From positions 62,001 through 126,000 of the forward strand of contig JANRKB010000027.1 in the NCBI GenBank assembly GCA_033763695.1: 64,000 nt of DNA. Direction: 5' to 3'. This DNA comes from JANRKB01 sp033763695. GTDB taxonomy: Bacteria > Planctomycetota > Phycisphaerae > Phycisphaerales > UBA1924. Within the stretch, counting starts at the first letter, position 1. Every line of letters starts with the position of its first letter. The notes beneath the pieces were generated by a model that was given only the letters and a program-made list of their open reading frames with translations, ran no database searches and was not told where the DNA came from. Shown piece after piece: positions 35,949 through 44,853 of the stretch. A program made the position numbers and the translations under genes.

Positions 35949-37651
35949 CACGCACCGCCGAACGCCGATTCGGCCAGGTCGATCGCACGCGCGAGTGCCG
36001 CCGACTTGTTGATAGTTTCCATGTACTCATCGTCGATCTGCGAATCGGCGACGATGCCGCCCGCGGCCTGGAGGTGATACGTCCAGGTGTTGTTCTGGTG
36101 CAGCGCGGTCGGCGTGACGATCGTGCGGAGCGCCAACGCGATGTCCATCTGCCCATCGAGACCGACGTAACCAAAACCCCCGCCGTAGGGCCCGCGGCGG
36201 ATGGGCTCGAGTTCGTCGATGATCTGCATCGCGCGGATCTTGGGTGCACCGCTGATGGTGCCAACAGGCAGTGCGGCACGCAGCGCGTCCCAGCAGTCCA
36301 GCCCGGGCATCATCGTCCCGGTCACCGTGCTGCTGATGTGCATCACGTGGCTGTAGCGCTCGACTTCCATCACCGGGTGCGCACGGATCGTGCCGGGCAC
36401 GGCAACGCGGCCCACGTCATTGCGGCCCAGATCAACCAGCATGACATGCTCCGCCCGCTCCTTGGGATCAGCGAGCAGTTCGCGTTCGAGCGCGAGGTCT
36501 TCCTCTCGCGTTGCGCCGCGGCGGCGCGTGCCGGCGAGCGGGCGATTGGTGACTTCGAACCCGTCAGCCTTGCGGCGCACGCGGCACAGAATCTCCGGGC
36601 TGCTGGCGACCAGGATGCAACCCGGCGCCTGCATGTAGGTCATGTACGGGCTGGGATTGACGGCACGCAACGCGCGATACACGTCGAACGGGTCGGCGGT
36701 GCTGGCACGCTCGAAGCGCTGGCCGAGCACGACTTGGAAGATGTCGCCGGCGCGGATGTACTCAAGAGCCTGATTGATCATGGTCGCGTGCTGTTCGCGG
36801 GTCATGTTGCTTGGCAGCGGCGCTGGTCGCGTGTCGCGGCCCAGTTTGCCCGACGGCAGCGGCTTGGAGTGGCGCTGGATGTCCTCGACGCGGGCCGCAA
36901 GCTTGGCAGCCGCGGCGGCGTGCGCAGCCCGCGGATCGGCGTCCGGCTCGACCATCACGAGCTGGATGACGTGCACAATCTTGTCAACGTGATCGAAGAT
37001 AACCACGCCGTCGTAGAAGCCGAACGCGACATCGGCGAGTCCGCGATCGTCGCGCGGGGCACGCTCAAAGGCGAGCTTCTCCGGCTCGGCGTAGCGCACG
37101 CTGTCGTACGCCGCGTAGCCCACCCAGCCGCCGAGAAAGGCACGCGGCAGTTCCTCCGCGCGGGCCTTGGCGGCGGCGGTGAGCAGCGTCATCGATGCGC
37201 TGATCTCGCGGGTCACGACGAGCGGGTCGGTGCCTTGATGGGAGGCGTGGCGAGCTGAATCGCTGCGGCCCGTGCTCTGGCCCGCGCGATGGTGCGTGAC
37301 GCGGACCTCGTGCTCACGCGCGATGACTTCGATGATGGGCCGCGCGCCGAGGATCGAGTAGCGGCCTTGCCGCTCGCCGCCTTCGACGGACTCCAGCAGG
37401 AACGACGGCGCGGTGCGTTCGTCGGGCGCGACGAGGCGGCGATAGGCGAGGACGGGGGTGAGCTGGTCGGCGAGCAGACGCTCGGCGATGGGGATGACAA
37501 TGGTGCCGCGCGTGCCGCGGGCGCGGGCATCGGCGACGAGGGCAACGCAGTCATCAACGGTCGGAAGCACCATGCGAGGCGATGGTAGGAATCGACCCGG
37601 GGCGGCGGAGTCGCGTGCGGCGTCGGTCGCCGGGGCTGGGGCGAAGTGCAT
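35948..37651 (-). CDS. trpE: Anthranilate synthase component I
   Basis: TrpE, 567 aa, converts chorismate with ammonia or glutamine-derived nitrogen to anthranilate, the first committed tryptophan step. Features are the tryptophan feedback site FLLESVEGG near the N-terminus, GWVGYAAYDSVRY, the chorismate-binding core (QVVLGQRFE, NPSPYMTYM, PLAGTRRRG), the HVMLVDLGRNDVGRV stretch and PVGTISGAPKIRAM. The start at 37651 is chosen over 37573 because AAGGAGG lies 6 nt upstream. No trpG, trpD or trpC is next to it, and the following genes are GT41 transferases. I see no Trp-rich leader peptide or attenuator. Confidence 0.93.
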   Translation of the reverse strand: MHFAPAPATDAARDSAAPGRFLPSPRMVLPTVDDCVALVADARARGTRGTIVIPIAERLLADQLTPVLAYRRLVAPDERTAPSFLLESVEGGERQGRYSILGARPIIEVIAREHEVRVTHHRAGQSTGRSDSARHASHQGTDPLVVTREISASMTLLTAAAKARAEELPRAFLGGWVGYAAYDSVRYAEPEKLAFERAPRDDRGLADVAFGFYDGVVIFDHVDKIVHVIQLVMVEPDADPRAAHAAAAAKLAARVEDIQRHSKPLPSGKLGRDTRPAPLPSNMTREQHATMINQALEYIRAGDIFQVVLGQRFERASTADPFDVYRALRAVNPSPYMTYMQAPGCILVASSPEILCRVRRKADGFEVTNRPLAGTRRRGATREEDLALERELLADPKERAEHVMLVDLGRNDVGRVAVPGTIRAHPVMEVERYSHVMHISSTVTGTMMPGLDCWDALRAALPVGTISGAPKIRAMQIIDELEPIRRGPYGGGFGYVGLDGQMDIALALRTIVTPTALHQNNTWTYHLQAAGGIVADSQIDDEYMETINKSAALARAIDLAESAFGGA

Positions 37652-37874
37652 GGCGGTCCTCCTTCGTGAGTTCAAAGGACAATACCGTCGCGGCGTCGCG
37701 GCACAAGTGTTGTGCGTTGAAATGGAAGATCTTTCGGCGCATGTCCACACATTTGCGCGCAGATGCGTCCATGCGGCGCGTGACGACTCGGGTGATCCAC
37801 CGAGTCGAATGAGCGGATCGGCAAAGAAGACCCAAATGTCACACAAAAAGGAAGATGATCCCGATACAGATCGC

Positions 37875-39104
37875 ATGCGAACTTTCATCGCCGTCGTGTC
37901 CGCTGCTCTTTTCATGACTCTTGCGTCGGACCGAGCAACTGGACAGGAGAGTGTGCGTCTCAAGGGGCTCAATGGCGGCGTCGCGACCGTGACGCGGGCA
38001 TCCAAAGACGGCACGCTCTTGATCGGGACCAGTAGGACTGAGTTGCCGTGGTCGGTGACGGTCACAACGTGGGCGGCACCCGATTGGCAGCCGCGCGAGG
38101 TGCCAACGCCGCAGTCCTTCGACTACTGGTACATCGACGCTGTCTCGGCCGATGGTCGAGTGATCGGTGGCAATACGGCGATGTGGGATGCCCACATTTG
38201 GTGGGATGGTCTCAATGCCTCGCCGACGGTCTATGGCGGAGCGAGCGCGAACTACTGGGTGTGGTCGCTGAGCGCGTCAGGAAACTCGGCAATCGGTGTG
38301 GGTGACGACGAGCACGGGATTCTTCGTAGCTGTGTTTATTCAAGTGAAGGTGTTCGCTTTCTTGCAGCGCTGCCCGGGGACGAGTGGACCTGGGCCAACT
38401 GTCTTTCGCCGAGTGGCACGACATTCGCGGGCTCGATGGACTCGGCGACAACCGATGACACCGGCAAGACGCTCTATCGATCCGTTCTCGCTGCGTGGAT
38501 CGACGGTGTACCCGAAGTGCTGCCCAGGCCGGACGGCTTCGACTACGCATTCGTACGCGAGATCAATGACAGTGGAGATCGCGCCGTCGGATTCGCCGCC
38601 AAACGTGCCTCAAACGGAAGCCTCGTATCGCCACTTCTGCGCACCGCATGGCATCGGGTTGGGCCGGGACAGTGGACGATCGTGATGGAGGCTGACTACA
38701 TCGACGAAGTGTGGGGCGAGATGCGGGTCGACGGACGACGCCGACTTGGATTCACGGCATCGTCCGAAGGTCCAACCATTCGCGACGTCTTTCACGGCGA
38801 TCGCTCGTTCCTCGAACTGTTGCAGCGAATGTTCCCGGAAACTGGCGACGATGGCGTCTATCCGGTCACGTGCGCCATGCGCGATGGTCGCATCGCAGTG
38901 TGGAGTATCGCTGGCTCGTGGATCATCACCCTCCCTGTGCTCGCCGATGTGAACGAAGACGGCGTACTCGATATCGCCGACGCGATGATGTTCGTCGATG
39001 CCGTCGTCGCGGGCGAGTCACGAGCCGACTGGAATCTCGATGGGCAACTGACGTTCGAGGACTTCGATGCGTTTGTAGCTGACTATGAATCCGGCACCAG
39101 ATAG
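37875..39104 (+). CDS. Secreted HAF-repeat-like protein with dockerin-type tail
   Basis: Exported protein of 409 aa with a signal peptide MRTFIAVVSAALFMTL. The body has repeated aromatic motifs such as SADGRVIGGN and HIWWDGL, spaced like extracellular HAF/WD-type repeats; these suggest a beta-propeller-like fold, unproven. The last 60 residues are a dockerin-like pair (LADVNEDGVLDIADAMMF and NLDGQLTFEDFDAFV), but the protein ends ESGTR instead of Gly-Cys. An in-frame ATG at 37836 is an alternative start. The last 192 bp are a near-identical match to the end of the neighbouring pseudogene. Confidence 0.72.
   Translation: MRTFIAVVSAALFMTLASDRATGQESVRLKGLNGGVATVTRASKDGTLLIGTSRTELPWSVTVTTWAAPDWQPREVPTPQSFDYWYIDAVSADGRVIGGNTAMWDAHIWWDGLNASPTVYGGASANYWVWSLSASGNSAIGVGDDEHGILRSCVYSSEGVRFLAALPGDEWTWANCLSPSGTTFAGSMDSATTDDTGKTLYRSVLAAWIDGVPEVLPRPDGFDYAFVREINDSGDRAVGFAAKRASNGSLVSPLLRTAWHRVGPGQWTIVMEADYIDEVWGEMRVDGRRRLGFTASSEGPTIRDVFHGDRSFLELLQRMFPETGDDGVYPVTCAMRDGRIAVWSIAGSWIITLPVLADVNEDGVLDIADAMMFVDAVVAGESRADWNLDGQLTFEDFDAFVADYESGTR
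38913..39104 (+). repeat. 192-bp direct repeat, copy A (dockerin-type tail)
   Basis: The 3' end of the intact secreted gene. The same-length segment 40251-40442 ends the neighbouring pseudogene with high nucleotide identity (aligned by eye), and the last 88 bp recur at 40915-41002. All three copies have the same orientation. Confidence 0.85.
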
Positions 39105-39215
39105 CCGAGAGATTGTGCGGCGGCGTGTGAGTCAGACTCGGCCCTCGCAGTGAAACTCGGAATGCGGACGAGCAGCAGTTTGCGTTCAGAACCCAAGATG
39201 TCCGATTGGAAACCC

Positions 39216-40442
39216 ATGCGCCTATTCCTCAGCATCGCTGTGGCTGTTCTTGCGGGGACGACGATCTCGAGCATTTCGACCGCGCACGACGTCTTGTCGC
39301 TGAAGGGTTGGGAAGGTCGAACGGCGTACGCCGCGAGGGCATCCGCTGATGGCAAACTGCTGATTGGCACGAGTTCGATCGACCAGGCATTTGCGTGCGT
39401 CGCGACCACTTGGGCTGCACCTGATTGGCAGCCGCGCGTGGTGCCTACGCCAGTGAGTTACCAAGACTCTTGGATCGTGGCGGCTTCCGCCGATGGGCGG
39501 GTGTTCGGCAGCGACAATCCGGGGTGGGATGTGAACATCTGGTGGGACGGTCGCGACACGCTTCCGACGATCTATGACCAGGACTACCACTTCAACTGGT
39601 TGGTAGCGATCAGCGCATCGGGCAACGCCGCGATCGGACACTCCGAGGATGTGTCGAATCCTCGCGGGGGTTGCATCTTTACGCGCGATGGCATCTGGTA
39701 CCCACTGATGCCGTCCGTGGACAACTTGCCGGGATTCTCCTGCATCTCGCCCTAGGGCACTTCGTTTGCTGGGGGAAGCGTGTCGTTCACAACCGATGTT
39801 GGCGGGAACGAAGTGATGCGATGCCTGCAGTTTGCATGGGTCAATGGAGTGCCGGAGCCGCTTCCGATTCCAGACGGCTTCACGTTCTCCGTTGCGAGAG
39901 AGATATCCGATGCGGGTGATCGCGTCGCGGGTATCTCGCTTACGAGGGCGGACTACGACGCGGGAGTTTCGCGAGAGGTTCGCACGGAGTGGACGCGAGT
40001 CGGACTCGGCAAGTGGCTGGTTGAAACGAGGCCTGATTTCTTTGACGAACAGTTTGGTGTGATGCGTACGGATGGACGACGAAAGTTTGGGAAGATCAGC
40101 ACGTCCACTGCGATCATCTTGCGTGACTCGTTTCACGGTGATCGCTCGTTTGTCGACGTCATCGCACAGCTCTATCCAGGCCTCTCGCAGGAATCGGTTT
40201 ATCCTGTCGCGGCCAATCTCGGTGATGGGCAGATCGTGTTGAGAGGTCTGGGCTCGTGGATCATCACCCTCCCCGCGCTCGCCGATGTGAACGAGGACGG
40301 CGTGCTTGATATCGCCGACACGATGATGTTCATCGATGCCCTCGTTGCGGGCGAATCGCGTGCCGACTGGAATCTCGATGGGCAGTTGACGTTCGAGGAC
40401 TTCGACGCATTCGTTGCAGACTACGAGAGCGGCACTCGGTAG
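39216..40442 (+). pseudogene. Broken paralogue of the HAF-like secreted protein (in-frame TAG)
   Basis: Second tandem copy. The signal peptide (MRLFLSIAVAVLAG) and body align with the gene at 37875 throughout, including WAAPDWQPR and IWWDGRD. The frame is interrupted by TAG at 39753-39755, exactly where the intact copy has a serine (SPSGTTFAG versus SP-stop-GTSFAG), then continues in the same frame for 229 codons to the dockerin tail and ESGTR end. A single base change from TCG to TAG would explain it. Readthrough or a sequencing error cannot be excluded, and the remaining frame still looks protein-like, so the lesion is recent. Confidence 0.85.
40251..40442 (+). repeat. 192-bp direct repeat, copy B (dockerin-type tail)
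   Basis: Tail of the pseudogene at 39216, matching 38913-39104 at equal length; differences are mostly synonymous. Confidence 0.85.
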
Positions 40443-40472
40443 GCACTCGATATCGTGGAGTAGAGTTGTGAG

Positions 40473-40907
40473 ATGTCGCAAGCCACGATTCTTGTTCGCC
40501 TTGCTCGGATGCAGTCGCTCGTGTTGGCGATCTTGACTCTGCGCATGGGATTGACGATCATCGGCTTTGTTCTGGTTGGCCAACTCTTCGCGTCTCTCCC
40601 GTGGCTTGTCAGGGTGGTACTCGCCGACGCGTTGTTGGGCCTGCTTGCCGGTCTTGCGGGCTTCCAGATTTCAGCGTCCATCGATGCCCTTGACCACGGG
40701 CGACGCCGTGTGCCGTGGCGTGCTTTGCTGCGCGAGTTGCTGATGCAGCCGATTCCGATCAGCGGGGTCATCAAAACCGGCGGATTGCTCTTTCGAGGGG
40801 CGCACTCTCTTGAAGCACGAGGCGTCCGAGTTTCGTGGTTGCTTCAAGTGCCGTACGCGGAGATGAAGCGACTGCACGCCAAGGCAATCGCCGGTCCGCC
40901 TCGTTGA
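40473..40907 (+). CDS. Small membrane protein, unknown function
   Basis: Protein of 144 aa with two strongly hydrophobic helices (about 14-37 and 42-66), followed by a basic cytoplasmic-looking tail. No signal peptide cleavage site or known motif is recognised. It lies exactly between the end of the pseudogene and the 88-bp stub of a third copy of the dockerin tail, so it may have been inserted into, or kept after deletion of, a third paralogue. Confidence 0.6.
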   Translation: MSQATILVRLARMQSLVLAILTLRMGLTIIGFVLVGQLFASLPWLVRVVLADALLGLLAGLAGFQISASIDALDHGRRRVPWRALLRELLMQPIPISGVIKTGGLLFRGAHSLEARGVRVSWLLQVPYAEMKRLHAKAIAGPPR

Positions 40908-40914
40908 GGTGTCC

Positions 40915-41002
40915 ATCGCGTGCCGACTGAAATCTCGACGGCGAGTTCACGTTCGAGGACTTCGACGCGTTCGTCGTAGACTACGAGAGCGGCACGCGGT
41001 AA
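40915..41002 (+). pseudogene. 88-bp remnant of a third dockerin-tail copy
   Basis: Translates in one frame as RAD-stop-NLDGEFTFEDFDAFVVDYESGTR-stop, the end of the paralogue tail with its Trp codon (TGG) changed to TGA at 40928-40930. The match starts abruptly 8 bp after the stop codon of the small membrane protein gene. No upstream part of the gene remains. Confidence 0.85.
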
Positions 41003-41180
41003 CGGCGCGAGGTTTCCTGCACGTTCATCCGTTCTTGCGACTGCGGATTGTGTTGCCGCCGCCGCCTGGATTGCGATTCAGCCCAGCGCCCGCGGCGATC
41101 ATTCTGACGTCGCCAACAGCCGGAAACAAGAAGAGTTTGTCAAGAACGACGCCCACGGGCACGGCGGCGCGGAGAGGTTG

Positions 41181-41186
41181 TACACT
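41181..41186 (+). promoter_or_regulatory. Possible -10 box of a leaderless transcript
   Basis: TACACT ends 7 nt before the ATG at 41194. GGAGAGG at about 41171-41177 lies too far upstream to be a standard Shine-Dalgarno. No -35 match was found. Confidence 0.28.
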
Positions 41187-41193
41187 CGCGCGG

Positions 41194-41940
41194 ATGGCAA
41201 AGAAGACCAACGCCAAGCGTTCCGAACGTTCGTCCATGACAAAGGTGACGAAGAAACCGCTGGCCGCGGCGGCGGGCAGCGCCAAGGCAACAAGAGCCAA
41301 GGCAACAAGAGCCAAGGCAACGAAAGCCAAGGCAAGAACAGCCAAGGCAAGCTCGACGCCGACCAGCGGGGGCTTGTTCGCAACGCCGACCGCCGACCGA
41401 TTCTGGTGGGTCTCGACTCGCCCGATCGCGGCGTTTGACGGTCTTGGGACCCCGGCGCTGCGCAGGGCCGCGGGCGGCGGCCCCAAGCGACCGCCTAAAC
41501 ACTTCTCGGTCGTGATCAATTCCGATGCGAAGAAACCGATCACCGACGCGTGCGTGAGGTCGATGAGAGACTTTGACACAAACGAGGCGGCGATCTGTAA
41601 GGCGGTGCTCGCGGCCATCCATAAGCACTACGCGATGGTGCGCAAGACACTTGCGGGTCTTGTGGGCAAAGCGGAACTCGCGGCGATTGCGCCGGCGATT
41701 CGCTCAGTCGGCGAAATGAGCCCGCTGATCGCGTTCTCGACGTTGCACGTCCATGCCGCCGATGGGGCCCGCAGCGATCTTGGGTTCCACTTCGAATGTG
41801 CGTGGGAGGAAGAGCACGGCCTGGGCGTCCGCGTGCGCGATGGACGTGTCGTGATGGTTGCGAGTGAGGAAGATGCGGCAGCCGAGTGGACGCGCGTACA
41901 AGACTCCATCAAGGAGATGGGCGACGGCATGGGCGGGTGA
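41194..41940 (+). CDS. DUF6985-like protein with basic repeat N-terminus
   Basis: Protein of 248 aa. The N-terminal 55 residues are a Lys/Ala/Thr repeat (KATRAKATRAKATKAKARTAK) resembling histone-H1-like tails, encoded by 15-bp tandem units at 41281-41352. The C-terminal 150 residues contain FSVVINSDAKKPITDACV and the conserved-looking GFHFECAWEEEHGLGVRVRDGRVV, which I match to DUF6985, a domain seen in SMI1-like or immunity-type families. Function is unknown; the tail suggests nucleic-acid binding. Family assignment is from memory of its WDEEHGLGV signature. Confidence 0.55.
   Translation: MAKKTNAKRSERSSMTKVTKKPLAAAAGSAKATRAKATRAKATKAKARTAKASSTPTSGGLFATPTADRFWWVSTRPIAAFDGLGTPALRRAAGGGPKRPPKHFSVVINSDAKKPITDACVRSMRDFDTNEAAICKAVLAAIHKHYAMVRKTLAGLVGKAELAAIAPAIRSVGEMSPLIAFSTLHVHAADGARSDLGFHFECAWEEEHGLGVRVRDGRVVMVASEEDAAAEWTRVQDSIKEMGDGMGG
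41281..41352 (+). repeat. 15-bp tandem repeat in the DUF6985-like gene
   Basis: About five degenerate units of GCCAAGGCAACAAGA (first three nearly identical), encoding AKATR/AKATK repeats. Confidence 0.85.
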
Positions 41941-42004
41941 GCGACGGGAGCGGCTCTCATCTCACGGCTCGTTTCGCGGGCCTGGAATGTGGCTTGCCGT
42001 TCGA

Positions 42005-43684
42005 TCAATCAAACTTGCCGCGCACCGCGAGCGGGAAGTCGTAGAGCTTCGCCACGTCCTTGCTCGACTTCTTCTCCAGCGACGAGATCTGCTTGATGAT
42101 TGGCTTGGGATCATCCGCGGCGAGCTTGCCGAGCGTGTGGAACTTGTGGCTCAGGATGTCGTTGAGGTCGACCTTGTCGGGCCCGATTCCGTTGCGGGCG
42201 TGGCCGCCGGGGTACATGACCAGACCGCTGTCGAAGACCTGGCCTTGATCGTCGGTGATGACGATGCTGGTGGGGATGCCGTCGGGGTACTTCGCGTCGT
42301 ACTCCGCGCCGCCGTGCTCGAAGTTCATCTTCGCCATCAGTTCGCGGGTGAGCGGGTCCTTGAGGGCCTTGGGGTCAAAGTCATGCGGCGTGAGCATGAG
42401 CTCTTTCCAGCCCAGTTTCGCACCGGGCTTGGCCGCGGCGAGTTCAAGAGCCTTGCGCAGCATGGTGCACACGAGGTAGAGCATCGAGTGGTCAGCGCTC
42501 TGGCGCGTCTTGGGGTCGCGCTTGGCCGGGTCGCCGATGATGCCGAAGGCAGGCTCGTACGCGCGGACCATGATCTTGCTGATCGCGTCGCCGGTCTGGT
42601 CGCTGAGCAGGTGCGGGTGGCGCGTGATGAGATTGATCAGGCCCTGCAGCGCGCCCGCGGACTGATGCTCGTAGAGGCCGAGCTTGAAGTGCATGCCCAT
42701 GACGGCGAAGTCATCGCCAGTGCGGCCGAGCACAAGCTCAAACGGCGAGGCATCCTTCTTGGCAGTGTTGGCCGACGTCGCGCCGACCTTCTGGAACATC
42801 TGGCCCGGGCCTTCGAAGATGCGGAAGACCGCCTCGGGATTACGGAAGATGTCGCGCGGCCCGAGGAAGCCCATCATCGAACGCTTCACGGCCAAAATCG
42901 CGGCTTCGGTGCTGATCGCCGCCGAGGCGCCCTTGGAGTCGCTGAGCTGCTTGCCCGCGCGGATGGCGCGGAACGGGATGTAGTGCGCGACGACCATGCC
43001 GATCGCGCTTTCGATCTGCTCTGCGGTCGCGCCCATCATCGCACCAAACGTGGCGGCGGAGCCGATCGCGCCGTGCAGCACGTGATCGATCTTGTAGCTC
43101 TTGAGGCTGAAGACTTCGCCGAGGCGGCCGCGGATCTCGTCGAGCAGGATCATGCCCTTGAGCGCGAACGCGCCGTCCTTGCCGCGGAGCTGCGCGGCGG
43201 CGGTTGCGACGGAGTAATAGTCGTTGTGGCCGAACTCGCCGGCGGTGTGGCCAAGTTCGGGGTTGTAGCCGAAGTTCGTCCCGTTGCTATCCCATTCGCG
43301 GACCGCGGAGCAGTTGGCGACGATCGCCTTCTCGACAGCGACGTCGGTGCTGGAGCCAAAGACCGGAACGCCGGCCCGCTTGCACTTGGCGCTCGGTGCC
43401 CACGGCACACCCGCAAGTGAACCGACGCCGCTGATGGGCGCGGGGTATTGGGCGGCTTCATCACGCAGCAGGACTGGAGCATTGGTGCCCAGCGCGATCG
43501 CGGAGATGCCGCAGATCACGGCGTCGGTGTGGAAGAGATTGGTGCGATCGAGCACTGCCTGCGACGGCTCGCCGCGCTTGCCCGGGATATCGGACATGAA
43601 GTCGATGGCGTACTGGGCGATGCCGAGGGCCTGGTTGGAGTCAGCGGGGAGAACGACGTGGGTCTCTTTGTTGATCTGTGCCAT
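42005..43684 (-). CDS. prpD: MmgE/PrpD family protein (2-methylcitrate dehydratase-like)
   Basis: Protein of 559 aa of the PrpD fold. In the canonical enzyme it dehydrates 2-methylcitrate in propionate oxidation; other members isomerise or hydrate similar acids. Typical elements seen are the N-terminal helical domain, VPVFGSSTDVAVEKAIVANCSAVREWDSNG, GEFGHNDYYSV, an AIGSAATFGAMMGATAEQIESAIG helix bundle, and HFKLGLYEHQSAGALQGLI. No prpB or prpC neighbours are present, so methylcitrate activity is a family-level guess. The start is the ATG at 43684; no Shine-Dalgarno is obvious. Confidence 0.85.
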   Translation of the reverse strand: MAQINKETHVVLPADSNQALGIAQYAIDFMSDIPGKRGEPSQAVLDRTNLFHTDAVICGISAIALGTNAPVLLRDEAAQYPAPISGVGSLAGVPWAPSAKCKRAGVPVFGSSTDVAVEKAIVANCSAVREWDSNGTNFGYNPELGHTAGEFGHNDYYSVATAAAQLRGKDGAFALKGMILLDEIRGRLGEVFSLKSYKIDHVLHGAIGSAATFGAMMGATAEQIESAIGMVVAHYIPFRAIRAGKQLSDSKGASAAISTEAAILAVKRSMMGFLGPRDIFRNPEAVFRIFEGPGQMFQKVGATSANTAKKDASPFELVLGRTGDDFAVMGMHFKLGLYEHQSAGALQGLINLITRHPHLLSDQTGDAISKIMVRAYEPAFGIIGDPAKRDPKTRQSADHSMLYLVCTMLRKALELAAAKPGAKLGWKELMLTPHDFDPKALKDPLTRELMAKMNFEHGGAEYDAKYPDGIPTSIVITDDQGQVFDSGLVMYPGGHARNGIGPDKVDLNDILSHKFHTLGKLAADDPKPIIKQISSLEKKSSKDVAKLYDFPLAVRGKFD

Positions 43685-43776
43685 GGGAAGAGAAGGGTAG
43701 ACGTGAGCGGGGCCGATTCTCCAATGGATTCACCTTCTGTCTGCATATTCATGTGAATCAAGCGGCAAAAACAGGC

Positions 43777-43805
43777 TTCTTCGGCGGACGCGATTCGGCT
43801 AGGAT
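43777..43805 (+). promoter_or_regulatory. Possible leaderless promoter of the deacetylase gene
   Basis: TTCTTC (43777-43782), a 17-bp spacer and TAGGAT (43800-43805); the ATG at 43814 starts 8 nt after the box. Same geometry and same -35-like hexamer as the kinase gene at 9287. Confidence 0.35.
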
Positions 43806-43813
43806 CGGGGCTC

Positions 43814-44839
43814 ATGCACTGCCCCGGGAGTCATCCGGCGGCCTCGAATGGCGTTGTTTCGCGTGCGGTCTTCCAACCGACAAGGCCTCGCGTCAACACC
43901 ATGCTCGGGCTGGCCGCGCTGTGTCTCGCGACGCTCTTCGGCGTTGCCGCGTGTTCGCATGCGCCCAGCGCGAGTGCCGCGCCTCCTGAATCGGCCGTTG
44001 CGAGCGGTGGGGCAGTTGATGAGGCGGTGGTGAAGATGCCTGAACTTCCTGCGCCCGATGCGCCGGTCGTCAAGACCAAAGTGCCGGTGCTGATGTACCA
44101 CCACGTCAAGGATCGCGCGCCCGGCGTCGGCAGCGTCGTGCTGCGCTACTCCGTCGCGCCCAAGGACTTTGACGCGCAGATGAAGTGGCTGCACGACAAC
44201 GGCTACACGTCGATCTCGTTCCAGCAACTCGCCGACCACATCACACGCGGTATCGCCCTGCCCGCCAAGCCGATCATCATCTCCATCGACGATGGCTGGT
44301 CGTGCGGCTACTTCGCCGCGTTCAAGTCGCTCAAGGCTCATGGTCTGACCGCGACGTACTTCGTCTATCCCGGGGGAATCAACGCCGGGAACGCGGGCGG
44401 CTACATCTCGTGGGACCAACTGCGTGAGATGGCCGACGCGGGCATGGAGATCGGCGACCACACGATCTCACATCCGTACCTGACGCAGATGCCCGCCGAC
44501 GCGGCGTGGCGCGAGATCAGTGAGAGCAAGACGACGCTTGAGCAGAAGCTTGCTCGCCCCGTGCTTTCGATCGCGTATCCCTACGGCGACTACAACGACG
44601 CGATCATGGAGATGGCTCGACGCGCGGGATACACCTGCGCCGTCAGTACCGACCCCGGCAATGAGCACGGGCCGAATGAACTGTTTCGCCTCTGCCGCAT
44701 CATCGTGACGTACGGCGAGCCGCTCGATCAGTTTGCCCGCGATGTGAGCGATTGGCAGGCGACGCCCAAGCCCGACGCGCCGGCGAAGGCCAAGAGCGAG
44801 CCGACGCCGCCAAAGGCGCCCGAGCGGCCGCGTTCCTGA
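43814..44839 (+). CDS. Polysaccharide deacetylase (NodB domain) lipoprotein
   Basis: Lipoprotein of 341 aa with a long basic n-region (PTRPRVNTML), a hydrophobic core and the lipobox FGVAAC (Cys47). The NodB homology domain holds the metal-dependent deacetylase motifs: SIDDGW (Asp-Asp), GDHTISHPYL (His-x3-His), and YPYGDYND. It would remove N- or O-acetyl groups from envelope or extracellular polysaccharide such as peptidoglycan or PNAG. A Lys/Pro/Ala tail is at the C-terminus. The start at 43814 is preferred over 43901 because it supplies the positive n-region and follows a -10-like box. Confidence 0.88.
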   Translation: MHCPGSHPAASNGVVSRAVFQPTRPRVNTMLGLAALCLATLFGVAACSHAPSASAAPPESAVASGGAVDEAVVKMPELPAPDAPVVKTKVPVLMYHHVKDRAPGVGSVVLRYSVAPKDFDAQMKWLHDNGYTSISFQQLADHITRGIALPAKPIIISIDDGWSCGYFAAFKSLKAHGLTATYFVYPGGINAGNAGGYISWDQLREMADAGMEIGDHTISHPYLTQMPADAAWREISESKTTLEQKLARPVLSIAYPYGDYNDAIMEMARRAGYTCAVSTDPGNEHGPNELFRLCRIIVTYGEPLDQFARDVSDWQATPKPDAPAKAKSEPTPPKAPERPRS

Positions 44840-44853
44840 TTCGATCAGCCGGA

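Noticed and set aside
37660..37870. Tryptophan leader peptide or attenuator upstream of trpE
   Set aside because: No frame with tandem Trp codons and no competing hairpins recognised in the leader.
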